This document shows positions 1-6,333 of a stretch of DNA of 6,775 nt, piece after piece (positions within the stretch are counted from its first letter, which is position 1; every line of letters begins with the position of its first letter). Where the stretch lies: assembly GCA_029054485.1 (NCBI GenBank), contig JAIDFD010000113.1, forward strand, positions 1 through 6,775, read 5' to 3'. Made by a program: the position numbers and the translations under genes. This stretch comes from Clostridia bacterium (lineage in GTDB: Bacteria; Bacillota; Clostridia; Christensenellales; Borkfalkiaceae). The notes under the pieces were generated by a model that saw nothing but the letters and a program-made list of their open reading frames with translations, searched no databases and was not told where the DNA came from.

Positions 1-28
1 ATCATACAAATTTTTCTTAATCTATATC

Positions 29-62
29 AAAAGCCGCAAGATTTATTTGTCATGCGGCTTTT
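29..62. terminator. Bidirectional terminator-like hairpin beyond the DUF262-DUF1524 gene
   Basis: AAAAGCCGCA (29-38) pairs perfectly with TGCGGCTTTT (53-62) around a 14-nt loop. Read leftward it lies 45 bp past the stop of the DUF262-DUF1524 gene, and its stem ends in four U. Read rightward it ends in a run of five T and could also stop a gene entering from the left. The A/T-flanked GC core is typical of an intrinsic bidirectional terminator. Bases 1-28 hold nothing recognisable. Confidence 0.7.
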
Positions 63-106
63 TGAATTAAATTAGATGGTGTTTTTTTATGAATTCAAAA
101 AATTAA

Positions 107-1732
107 TCAAACCCGAAAAAACGTTTTTAACAATTTAATTTTTTCATCATTCCTATTTTTGAACTCTTGATATCCCCAGTCGTTTAACTTCATTAAATCC
201 TGAATGTCTTGCACATTATTTTCTTTTTGATAGCTTTCTTGTTTTTTTCGGAAGAAGAAATTTCTTGCCTGAATGTTTTTCTTTTTTTCAAGCGGAACAA
301 GGTTTCCTATATTCCATAAAGAATTATTATATTCTTCTTCTGTCCAGTTATCATAATTATTGAAGCCATGTTTGGGTAAAATATGTTCTATGTCGTATGC
401 ATCTTTCCCAAAAATATTTTTATAGAGAGCGGGGTCTTGATTAGGATTCAAATAAGATGCTAAATATACTATTCCTGTCCAATATTTTTTGAAATCTGAG
501 CTTTCAAGACAAGTTAGAAGAACACTTTTTTCAGTTGTCGTAAGGGCCGCGTCAAAAATTCTATTGAAGTCGGTGTTACCATTCATTATTTCAACGCAAC
601 CTTTAAAACTTGTAAATTTAACCTTATCCGCAGAATTGTAGATGATTCCTTTGCTGAATGTAAATATCAATAAAGCCTCTAATAAAGACTCAAATTCTTT
701 GCAGTTAGGTATACTATATGATTCATTATCAACATCATTTTGTGCATATTTAAACAAATAGCAATAAACTGGAAATGCCCAAAAGAAGTTAGGGGAGGTT
801 TTTAAAATATTGAACAATATAATCGACTTATCCGAAAATTCCGGCGTCAAAATATTTTGAATTTTTAAAATATCATCAACCGTGTCCTTGGGATTGTTAA
901 AGGTCTTTCGTTGATCAAAAAACTTACGCAGTTTTAATTCGGTTGACCACCCTGTTTTCTCTTCACGAGCACGGATAATATTCATATAGATTCGGAACAG
1001 CAATAGCGGGTCGGTTAATGAATCCCAAGTATCCTTAAATTTTTTACGCTCAACTTCGGTGCGATATGCTTTGTATAATTGTGATTTAAAGATATCACTA
1101 TCCGAAAGAGCCATACCACGATTATTTACCGTATTAAAAATTATTAGCGCCTGATCTTCATCTTCACAAATTAGTGGCAATAGCTCCACATTATCCAATA
1201 CAAAGAGTATAAAGCTGTTGATTTCTTCGGGCGTTTTACCGCTGCGCCATTCTTTAAACTTATCTGAAAATGCATTATAATTGCTTTCAAATGTATTTAG
1301 CTTTTTTACATTTCTAGAACCATTCTCTAACACATTTTTTAAATCGTTTTGGTCATTAGCAGTTACGAGTGATTCTATTCTCAGTTCGTTTGTCCTATTA
1401 CCGGTCAGCACATCTGACACATAAATAAAATTTGGCAAGACAGTAACTGTAGAAGCTTGTTCATATAATGCTTTTAATAAAAGAATGCAAGTGGTCAATC
1501 TCTGCTGTCCATCTATAATATAGCGCTTCTTATTGCCATTGGGAATATATACAACAATCGTTCCGCAAAAATAATGTTCAGCGGGGTTAGCCGCAAATGC
1601 TTCCGTTATATCATCCCACAATTGCACACATTCATCATTACCCCAAGAATAAGGTCTTTGATAATCCGGAATAATGTATTGAAATCCAAATGTTTGTCTT
1701 ATTGTTTCAGGTGTAGCTGTTAATGTTTTCAT
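107..1732 (-). CDS. DUF262 and DUF1524 (HNH) domain protein, GmrSD/SspE-like nuclease
   Basis: This is a 541-residue two-domain protein. The N-terminal DUF262 (ParB/sulfiredoxin-like) domain shows IPDYQRPYSWG at 21-31, the signature DGQQRLT at 74-80, and an FNTVNNRGMALSDSDIFK-like segment around 199-216. The C-terminal DUF1524 nuclease domain shows DIEHILP at 447-453, with H450 the expected catalytic histidine, then WNIGNLVPL at 473-481 and a Lys/Arg-rich helix near 482-500. In characterised relatives (GmrSD, BrxU, SspE) DUF262 hydrolyses nucleotide and senses modified DNA, and DUF1524 nicks or cuts DNA, giving phage defence. Length and order fit an intact single-chain enzyme. AGGAG sits 9 nt before the ATG, which supports the start. 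It is monocistronic, with no methylase, ssp or brx partner in the window. It is AT-rich relative to its neighbours and lies just past a tRNA 3' end, which suggests acquisition. The family call is firm; the exact defence role and target are inference. Confidence 0.9.
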   Translation of the reverse strand: MKTLTATPETIRQTFGFQYIIPDYQRPYSWGNDECVQLWDDITEAFAANPAEHYFCGTIVVYIPNGNKKRYIIDGQQRLTTCILLLKALYEQASTVTVLPNFIYVSDVLTGNRTNELRIESLVTANDQNDLKNVLENGSRNVKKLNTFESNYNAFSDKFKEWRSGKTPEEINSFILFVLDNVELLPLICEDEDQALIIFNTVNNRGMALSDSDIFKSQLYKAYRTEVERKKFKDTWDSLTDPLLLFRIYMNIIRAREEKTGWSTELKLRKFFDQRKTFNNPKDTVDDILKIQNILTPEFSDKSIILFNILKTSPNFFWAFPVYCYLFKYAQNDVDNESYSIPNCKEFESLLEALLIFTFSKGIIYNSADKVKFTSFKGCVEIMNGNTDFNRIFDAALTTTEKSVLLTCLESSDFKKYWTGIVYLASYLNPNQDPALYKNIFGKDAYDIEHILPKHGFNNYDNWTEEEYNNSLWNIGNLVPLEKKKNIQARNFFFRKKQESYQKENNVQDIQDLMKLNDWGYQEFKNRNDEKIKLLKTFFRV

Positions 1733-1777
1733 TTGATTTTGCTCCTATAAAATCTTTCTCCTATTTAATATGAAATA

Positions 1778-1806
1778 ATTATAACACAATCCGCATAAAA
1801 AAGCAA
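1778..1806 (-). promoter_or_regulatory. Sigma-A type promoter of the DUF262-DUF1524 gene
   Basis: On the minus strand TTGCTT (1801-1806) is separated by 17 bp from a consensus TATAAT (1778-1783), preceded by TGT, an extended -10. The predicted start is near 1771, giving a leader of about 39 nt. The leader carries two purine-rich motifs, AGGAG near 1758-1762 and AGGAG at 1742-1746; the latter is the probable ribosome binding site. The promoter sits just past the tRNA terminator, so the gene has its own transcription. Confidence 0.75.
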
Positions 1807-1831
1807 TCCTTGTAGCAATGCATATAAAAAA

Positions 1832-1856
1832 TAAAAAGGCATATTATGCCTTTTTA
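1832..1856 (-). terminator. Intrinsic terminator of the tRNA-Arg transcript
   Basis: An 11-bp stem built on AAAAAGGCAT (1833-1842) and ATGCCTTTTT (1846-1855), closed by a 3-nt loop, begins 1 nt past the encoded CCA of the tRNA. Read leftward it ends in a T-rich run (TTTTTATTTTTT), as expected for an intrinsic terminator. It separates the tRNA from the DUF262-DUF1524 promoter. Confidence 0.85.
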
Positions 1857-1857
1857 C

Positions 1858-1933
1858 TGGTGCACCCGGCGAGGCTCGAACTCACAACATCGGCGTCGGA
1901 GGCCGAAGTTTTATCCAGTTAGACTACGAGTGC
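1858..1933 (-). tRNA. tRNA-Arg (anticodon CCG), CCA encoded
   Basis: The minus strand folds into a full 76-nt cloverleaf. The acceptor stem is GCACTCG with CGGGTGC (one T-G wobble), followed by discriminator A and encoded CCA at 1858-1860. The anticodon arm is TCGGC-CTCCGAC-GCCGA, placing CCG at the anticodon, which reads the Arg codon CGG. The T arm is GTGAG-TTCGAGC-CTCGC. The D arm is GTCT-AACTGGATA-AAAC and has one C-A mismatch in its 4-bp stem. The variable loop is short (TGTT). A terminator follows immediately. No promoter with both boxes is visible directly upstream; it may use the extended -10 near 1981-1989 or read-through from the DUF4250 gene. Confidence 0.95.
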
Positions 1934-1944
1934 AGATTATTTTC

Positions 1945-1968
1945 GCGGATAGCTTGCAAGCTATGCGC
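1945..1968. repeat. Palindrome upstream of the tRNA-Arg gene
   Basis: ATAGCTTGCAAGCTAT (1949-1964) is a perfect 16-bp palindrome. With one mismatched pair it continues through a further 3 bp per side (GCG/CGC) to 24 bp. It lies between the DUF4250 stop and the tRNA, within any transcript that reads into the tRNA. It has no U-tract on either strand, so it is not an obvious terminator. It could be a protein-binding site, a leader hairpin or a chance palindrome. Confidence 0.5.
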
Positions 1969-1980
1969 TTGAGTGCAAAT

Positions 1981-1989
1981 TTTATACCA
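1981..1989 (-). promoter_or_regulatory. Possible extended -10 promoter for tRNA-Arg
   Basis: On the minus strand TGGTATAAA forms an extended -10 (TGn plus TATAAA) that would start transcription near 1974, about 40 nt ahead of the mature tRNA. No convincing -35 is found 16-18 bp upstream. The tRNA may instead be expressed by read-through from the DUF4250 promoter. Treat as a candidate only. Confidence 0.35.
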
Positions 1990-1999
1990 TTTGGCGCGG

Positions 2000-2179
2000 T
2001 TAAAACTTAAAAGCGTTTGCCTCTTCGTCATAGGCGTAACCTATGCGCGCAAGCCGTTCTTCTATACTCTCACGCGAAACTCCCTCTTCTTCGCAAAGCC
2101 CGTTGAGCGAGCCGTATATATCGCGCAACTTCGTATTCACGAGCGAGAGCAAAATAAAATCGTCCTGCGGCAAATCCAT
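2000..2179 (-). CDS. DUF4250 domain-containing small protein
   Basis: A 59-residue protein beginning MDLPQDDFILLSLVNTKLRD and ending near GYAYDEEANAFKF. The N-terminal 'LP.D...LLS.VNTKLRD.Y' block, a central acidic helix pair, and a C-terminal 'IGY.YDEE.N.F' block match my recollection of the DUF4250 family, common in Clostridia and of unknown function. The protein is soluble, with no signal peptide or membrane segment. An upstream TTG at 2195-2197 would add six residues, but those codons are themselves the -10 box of the gene's promoter, so ATG at 2179 is preferred. No Shine-Dalgarno precedes this ATG, and the predicted transcription start falls on the ATG itself, so the message may be leaderless. 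The gene is divergent from mnmA and 66 bp upstream of the tRNA on the same strand. Confidence 0.8.
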   Translation of the reverse strand: MDLPQDDFILLSLVNTKLRDIYGSLNGLCEEEGVSRESIEERLARIGYAYDEEANAFKF

Positions 2180-2185
2180 ACCCGT

Positions 2186-2213
2186 ATTATACCACAAATC
2201 AAATTAATTGCAA
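2186..2213 (-). promoter_or_regulatory. Promoter of the DUF4250 gene, sharing its -35 with mnmA
   Basis: On the minus strand TTGCAA (2208-2213), a 16-bp spacer, then a consensus TATAAT (2186-2191) preceded by TGG, an extended -10. Only 6 nt separate the -10 from the DUF4250 ATG, placing +1 on or next to the start codon. The -35 hexamer TTGCAA is its own reverse complement and is also the -35 of the opposing mnmA promoter. Confidence 0.7.
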
Positions 2214-2236
2214 ATATTACTGCGCCGTGATATAAT
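2208..2236 (+). promoter_or_regulatory. Promoter of the mnmA operon
   Basis: TTGCAA (2208-2213), a 17-bp spacer, then consensus TATAAT (2231-2236). The predicted start near 2243 gives a leader of about 30 nt that includes AAGGAAA (2259-2265) ahead of the mnmA ATG. The -35 box is shared, by palindromy, with the divergent DUF4250 promoter. Confidence 0.75.
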
Positions 2237-2272
2237 ATTTTTAAAAGCAAAAAAATTTAAGGAAACAAAAAA

Positions 2273-3346
2273 ATGTCGAAAACGGTTGTCGTAGGAATGA
2301 GCGGCGGAGTGGACTCGTCCGTTGCCGCGCTCCTTTTAAAGCGGCAGGGCTACAACGTAATCGGGCTGTATATGCTCAACTGGGAAGAGGAAAACGAGCG
2401 GGGCGCGTGTTCCGCCGAAAACGACTTTTCAGACGTGCAGAGGGTTTGCTCGGCGCTGGATATTCCCTATTACAGCGTGAACTTTGCAAGACAGTACGAA
2501 GAGCGCGTTTTTTCGTATTTTCTTGCGGAATATAAGGCGGGCAGAACGCCCAACCCCGACGTTTTGTGCAACCGCGAAATTAAGTTCGGTCCGTTTTTGG
2601 ACTACGCATTGAGTATGGGCGCGGACTTCGTTGCAACGGGGCATTATTGCAAGATAGAACACGCAAACGGCAGGCACCGACTTTTAAAGCCCGCGGACGC
2701 GGGCAAGGACCAGACATATTTTTTAAATCAGGTTCAGGAAAGCCGTCTTGAAAAAGTGCTGTTCCCCCTCGCCGATTTGCCCAAAACCGAAGTAAGAAGA
2801 CTCGCCGAAGAAACCAGTCTTTCAACCGCAACAAAGAAGGATTCCACGGGGATATGCTTTATCGGCGAAAGAAATTTCAGAAAATTTCTGCAAAACTATC
2901 TGCCCGCGCAGAGCGGAAAAATTCTCACCCTGGACTGCGAGGAAGTCGGGCGGCACATCGGGCTTATGTACTACACCATAGGTCAGCGCAAGGGGCTTGA
3001 CCTAGGCGGAAGAGCGGGCGAAGAAGGCAGATGGTTCGTTGTGAAAAAGGATTTGAAAAACAATGTCCTCTACGTTTCCCACGGAGACGAAAGCCCGCTT
3101 TACTCAAAAGCGTGCAGGGTATCGGGTTTGAACTGGATAGGCTTTGACCCCGCCATATCCTTTGACTGCGCGGCAAAATTCCGCTACCGCCAAGCCGAGC
3201 AAAAAGTTAATGTAACCTTGAAAAATGATTGCGCGTTAGTGCAATTCGATACCCCCCAACGCGCCGTGACCGAGGGGCAGTATGCGGTGTTCTATGACGA
3301 AACCGCCTGCCTCGGCGGAGGGGTTATAGAGGAAGTTTATTATTGA
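2273..3346 (+). CDS. mnmA: tRNA-specific 2-thiouridylase MnmA
   Basis: MnmA adenylates and then thiolates C2 of wobble uridine 34 in tRNA-Lys, -Glu and -Gln, taking sulfur from a cysteine desulfurase relay; it is cytosolic. The 357-residue length is normal for the family. Visible features in order: the PP-loop SGGVDSS (10-16) for ATP, TPNPDVLCN (92-100) carrying the first catalytic cysteine C99, ATGHY (121-125), KDQTYFL (145-151), STGICFIG (191-198) with the second catalytic cysteine C195, and GLMYYTIGQRKGL (230-242) at the tRNA-binding/central domain, followed by the C-terminal beta-barrel. Both cysteines and the PP-loop are intact, so it should be active. The start is supported by AAGGAAA 7 nt upstream and the promoter before it. 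It is the first gene of a likely two-gene operon with the downstream permease; no functional link between the two is known. Confidence 0.97.
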   Translation: MSKTVVVGMSGGVDSSVAALLLKRQGYNVIGLYMLNWEEENERGACSAENDFSDVQRVCSALDIPYYSVNFARQYEERVFSYFLAEYKAGRTPNPDVLCNREIKFGPFLDYALSMGADFVATGHYCKIEHANGRHRLLKPADAGKDQTYFLNQVQESRLEKVLFPLADLPKTEVRRLAEETSLSTATKKDSTGICFIGERNFRKFLQNYLPAQSGKILTLDCEEVGRHIGLMYYTIGQRKGLDLGGRAGEEGRWFVVKKDLKNNVLYVSHGDESPLYSKACRVSGLNWIGFDPAISFDCAAKFRYRQAEQKVNVTLKNDCALVQFDTPQRAVTEGQYAVFYDETACLGGGVIEEVYY

Positions 3347-3349
3347 TTT

Positions 3350-4378
3350 ATGGGAATGATTTATCTTAAAGTACTGATTATTATGTTGGTGCTCGCCGCG
3401 TTCGCCCTGCCGGGGTTCGCACTGAAAAAACTGAAAATGATTGGCGAAGGCGGCACATATACCCTGTCCAACGTTTTGCTTTACGTCTGTCAGCCCGCAC
3501 TGGTAATCAAGTCCTTTTGCGTTTTTTCGGAAACTGATTTTGAAACGGTGACTGCGATAAACCGCCTTGTTCTTTTAAAAAACTTCGGCATATCCTTTGG
3601 TTTTGCGGTTGTATCGCTCCTTCTTATGCTCGCCGTATCCAAGTTGGTTTTCATAAAAGCCAAGGATAAGAGCGCGGCGAGGATATACTCGTACATAGCC
3701 GTTTTTTCAAACTGCGGATTTTTGGGCGTACCCTTTGTGGACGCGTTTACGGACGGCAACCCGCTCGCGATTATGTACGTTATGGTGTTCAACGTTGCGT
3801 TCATAATTCTGTGCTGGACGGTGGGCGTGGTTTTGATCACGGGCGATATAAAACAGATGCGCCCTAAAAAAATTCTACTCAATCCCGCGATACTTGCAAG
3901 CGTGGTTGCGGCGGTGCTGTTCTTCGTACCCGAAATTAACTTTTTTATGATAGACCAAGTAAAAGGGCTGGGGATATTCCCCGAATACCTCGGCTACTGC
4001 ACCGCGCCGCTATCGATGATAATAGTCGGAATAAGGCTCGCCGAAACGCCCGCAAAAAGTCTGTTTTGCAGAAAAGGCGTGTACATATCGGGCGGGTTGC
4101 GGCTTATCGTTGCGCCCTTTTTAACTTTGCTTATAGTTCTGCCCTTTGCGGGATTTTTCGGCAAGGGCGCGGAGTTCGGGTTTGAGGAATACGTTTACAT
4201 CGCGCCCGTAATCGCTATGGCGATGTCGCCCGCCGCCTCGGTCGTGGCTATGGCGGAAACATTCAACGGCGATAAGGACACGGCGACCGCCGCGTTTGTA
4301 ACCAACACGATTTTGAGCGTTGTTACAATTCCCTGCGTGATAACCGCGGTCGTAGCAATTTTCGGCATTACCGTTTAG
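3350..4378 (+). CDS. AEC family transporter (auxin efflux carrier-like permease)
   Basis: A 342-residue, strongly hydrophobic protein of the AEC (Mem_trans) family. About ten membrane segments can be read, near 4-24, 37-56, 76-102, 113-132, 141-163, 178-195, 216-231, 245-268, 281-301 and 315-340. Family hallmarks are SNCGFLGVP (120-128), an NPA at 178-180 opening the second half, PLSMIIVGIRLAE (220-232), and the AMSPAASVVAMAETFNGD region (291-308) followed by TNTILSVVTIP (318-328). Bacterial members export or import small organic anions such as malate or malonate; the substrate here cannot be told. It begins 3 bp after the mnmA stop; its probable ribosome binding site AGAGGAAG (3328-3335) is inside the mnmA end, suggesting translational coupling. 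An alternative ATG lies at 3356. No U-tract terminator follows on this strand. Confidence 0.92.
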   Translation: MGMIYLKVLIIMLVLAAFALPGFALKKLKMIGEGGTYTLSNVLLYVCQPALVIKSFCVFSETDFETVTAINRLVLLKNFGISFGFAVVSLLLMLAVSKLVFIKAKDKSAARIYSYIAVFSNCGFLGVPFVDAFTDGNPLAIMYVMVFNVAFIILCWTVGVVLITGDIKQMRPKKILLNPAILASVVAAVLFFVPEINFFMIDQVKGLGIFPEYLGYCTAPLSMIIVGIRLAETPAKSLFCRKGVYISGGLRLIVAPFLTLLIVLPFAGFFGKGAEFGFEEYVYIAPVIAMAMSPAASVVAMAETFNGDKDTATAAFVTNTILSVVTIPCVITAVVAIFGITV

Positions 4379-4420
4379 GCAAAACATATTGTCGGGTTTA
4401 TACTGAATATTGATAAAAAA

Positions 4421-4446
4421 TACCGCGCGGCGTATGCCGCGCGGTA
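4421..4446 (-). terminator. Terminator of the InlB-repeat lipoprotein gene
   Basis: A perfect 11-bp GC-rich stem, TACCGCGCGGC (4421-4431) and GCCGCGCGGTA (4436-4446), with loop GTAT. Read leftward it is followed by TATTTTTTATC, a proper U-tract, 25 nt past the lipoprotein stop. Read rightward it is followed by AAAAAG, not U, so it is a weak terminator at best for the converging mnmA-permease operon. The rest of the 93-bp gap holds nothing else recognisable. Confidence 0.85.
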
Positions 4447-4471
4447 AAAAGTTGTTGATTTTAAGTTTAGA

Positions 4472-6115
4472 TTATTCAGCCTTTGCAACAGTCAGTGCAA
4501 GCTCTGTTAATCTAGCAGTTTTTGATACGCCTCTTGACAGTTCAAGAGTAATAGTACCCGATTTGCTGACGGTGAACGTTACCGTACCGGTAGTAATTTT
4601 GTTTTCTTCCGTGTCGGAACCGCCAACGGTAACCTCGTTACCCGTGGGGTTGTCACTGCCCGCAGTTATAACGTTTTCACTATCTACCGCATTAGCGGTA
4701 ACGATTATGCTCGAAGCGTTCCAGCTTAACGTAGCGCCGGCTTCATTTTTATTGTTTGAACCGGACTGACCGGTGATTTTCAGAGTTACCGTGCTTCCCG
4801 CCTCAACGTACAAAGTTAACTTTACCGTATTGGTGCCGTCGAATTTGATATAACCGGCTTCATACTTTGAAGAATCGCTTACAAACAATTTATTTCCATC
4901 GGCAGTAGCGTCCTCGCTTGCGGTGCAAACCAACGCCTTGCTACTGTCAATCGTGTAAACGTAGTTCCCTTCAACATAGGTTGTGGGAGCATAATATACC
5001 GCGTAGAGGTCAACGTCTTCGGTAACGGCTTCAAAACCGTACTCGTTGCCGTCCTCAATAGCCGTATACCAGCCGTCAAACTGCTTGCCCGCTTCAAATA
5101 TAACAACGTTAGGTGCTTCGGGTTTTTTACCACTTTCTACGTTCTGGGTTGCAAGAAGAGTTTCTCCGTCATAATAGTTAACCGAAACGGAATTTTCTGC
5201 AACTTCTTCTGCCTTTGCACCGTAAAGCCAAAGTACGCCCGTGTTGCCTGATTCATTGTTTACGCCGAGAGTCAAGGTTTCGCCTTTTGCAACTACAAGC
5301 GAAATGGTTACATAATTTGCTCTGGCAATGGAGGTCTTATACAGCGCAATGTTGCCGTTGTTGCCGTTGAGACCGTAGTAAATCTGTGCACCGCCTCTGT
5401 CCGAGTTATGGGAAGCGTTTACAAAGTTAAGATAAAGCGATATAACGCAGGTTTCCTTTGCGGTTACCGTATAAACAGACTTAACTTGCTTTGTTGCGCC
5501 GTCTGCATCTTCTTTTGCAATATCGTCAATAAGTCTTACAGCCTGATCGATTTTATTGCCGTTGATAGTGTAGGCGAATTGATGGTAAGGCGCTTTGTCT
5601 TTTGTACCAATATCATATTTTGCCGAAAGCGCTGTTTTGATTTCAAAATAGTCGGTGTCTGCAATCGTTGAATTTGCCTCAAACGTTTCTGACGAAGCCG
5701 CGCCCTCGCCGACCGATTCGGGATACCAGCTGTTGGTCTTTTCTTCCTCAATCACTTCGTTCCAGTGAGCGGTAAGGGTCATATCCGAAGTAATTGTAGT
5801 AACGCCCCGAATTATTAACGTTGAGCCGTTGTACCAGCCCGCAAACGTATGACCATCTTTGGCGGGTTCTTCGAAATCCGCGGGAAGGGTGCCGTCTTTT
5901 TCAACTTTTACGGTATAGCCATCATCTTTGCCCCACGAACCGCCGTCAAGATTAAACGATATAGTGTATTCATCCGTGGTTACAATAGGGGGATTGGGGT
6001 CATCGTCACCGTCGTCGCCACTCTTGTCACATGCCGTTGCGCCTACCATGGCGGTTGCGGTCAACGCGCAAAGACCAGCGATAAGCAGTTTTTTCAAAAA
6101 TTTGTTTTTACTCAT
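4472..6115 (-). CDS. Predicted surface lipoprotein with two InlB B-repeat (Flg_new) modules
   Basis: A 547-residue protein (548 from the tandem ATG at 6118; AAGGAGG at 6122-6128 is 6 nt from 6115 but only 3 nt from 6118, so 6115 is preferred). Numbering below is from 6118. A basic n-region and hydrophobic core end at VGATAC, with C30 the likely lipidated cysteine; signal peptidase I cleavage at ATA is the alternative. An Asp/Gly/Pro-rich tether follows (31-46). Repeat 1 spans about 51-120 (FNLDGGSW ... GHTFAGWY ... LTAHW) and repeat 2 about 312-376 (VNYYDGE ... KQFDGWY ... DLYAVY). Two beta-rich segments (about 130-305 and 380-548) resemble jelly-roll or carbohydrate-binding folds but are not identified. 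There is no LPXTG and no catalytic motif. InlB B-repeats are known in adhesins and cell-surface proteins; binding to polysaccharide or host is inference. It is monocistronic, divergent from an XRE regulator that probably controls it. Confidence 0.88.
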   Translation of the reverse strand: MSKNKFLKKLLIAGLCALTATAMVGATACDKSGDDGDDDPNPPIVTTDEYTISFNLDGGSWGKDDGYTVKVEKDGTLPADFEEPAKDGHTFAGWYNGSTLIIRGVTTITSDMTLTAHWNEVIEEEKTNSWYPESVGEGAASSETFEANSTIADTDYFEIKTALSAKYDIGTKDKAPYHQFAYTINGNKIDQAVRLIDDIAKEDADGATKQVKSVYTVTAKETCVISLYLNFVNASHNSDRGGAQIYYGLNGNNGNIALYKTSIARANYVTISLVVAKGETLTLGVNNESGNTGVLWLYGAKAEEVAENSVSVNYYDGETLLATQNVESGKKPEAPNVVIFEAGKQFDGWYTAIEDGNEYGFEAVTEDVDLYAVYYAPTTYVEGNYVYTIDSSKALVCTASEDATADGNKLFVSDSSKYEAGYIKFDGTNTVKLTLYVEAGSTVTLKITGQSGSNNKNEAGATLSWNASSIIVTANAVDSENVITAGSDNPTGNEVTVGGSDTEENKITTGTVTFTVSKSGTITLELSRGVSKTARLTELALTVAKAE

Positions 6116-6160
6116 CATTTTCCTCCTTATTTTGAGTACATTGAATTTAATACACCCGTA

Positions 6161-6310
6161 CGTGATATAGGCTTCCTTGTTTCATACTGTAGTCAGGCGG
6201 ACTTTGAGCATAACCGATAAGTATTTTAGTTAGTCAGAAAAAAATAGGGGACGGTTATAAGATCAAATTTTAAGCTGCCGCACAGCAGAACCAAGGAAGG
6301 CTGTATCACG
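6161..6310. repeat. About 150-bp imperfect inverted repeat in the lipoprotein leader
   Basis: CGTGATATAGGCTTCCTTG (6161-6179) and the reverse complement of 6292-6310 match at 17 of 19 positions. Similarity continues inward with gaps: TTC..CTGT blocks, then ATAACCG (6210-6216) against CGGTTAT (6252-6258), then TATTTT (6222-6227) against AAAATA (6241-6246), leaving a short centre near 6228-6240. The outer borders are flanked by CCCGTA (6155-6160) and CCCATA (6311-6316), which could be a decayed target duplication. It has no gene inside and lies between the lipoprotein promoter and its start codon. It may be a MITE-like element or a long leader RNA hairpin. The structure is seen; its nature is inference. 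Confidence 0.6.
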
Positions 6311-6333
6311 CCCATAGCGTATTTGCGTAAATA

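Noticed and set aside
1973..2230. Plus-strand 85-codon open frame over the DUF4250 gene.
   Set aside because: It overlaps the DUF4250 coding frame and both divergent promoters and has no recognisable family features.
4410..4769. Plus-strand open frame opposite the 3' end of the lipoprotein gene.
   Set aside because: It begins inside the terminator hairpin region, has no ribosome binding site, and mirrors a well-supported coding frame on the other strand.
5849..6220. Plus-strand 123-codon open frame opposite the lipoprotein signal-peptide end and leader.
   Set aside because: It is antisense to the signal peptide and first repeat, lacks a ribosome binding site and reads as a shadow frame.
6226..6315. 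A 29-codon ORF on the minus strand inside the lipoprotein leader, starting 12 nt after the predicted transcript start (hydrophobic product).
   Set aside because: No ribosome binding site, and it lies within the inverted repeat. It may be a chance reading frame; there is no codon or homology evidence for a leader peptide.
6119..6327. A known riboswitch or T-box in the lipoprotein leader.
   Set aside because: No T-box AGGGTGGNACCGCG-like segment and no c-di-GMP or other aptamer consensus that I recognise; the visible structure is only the inverted repeat.
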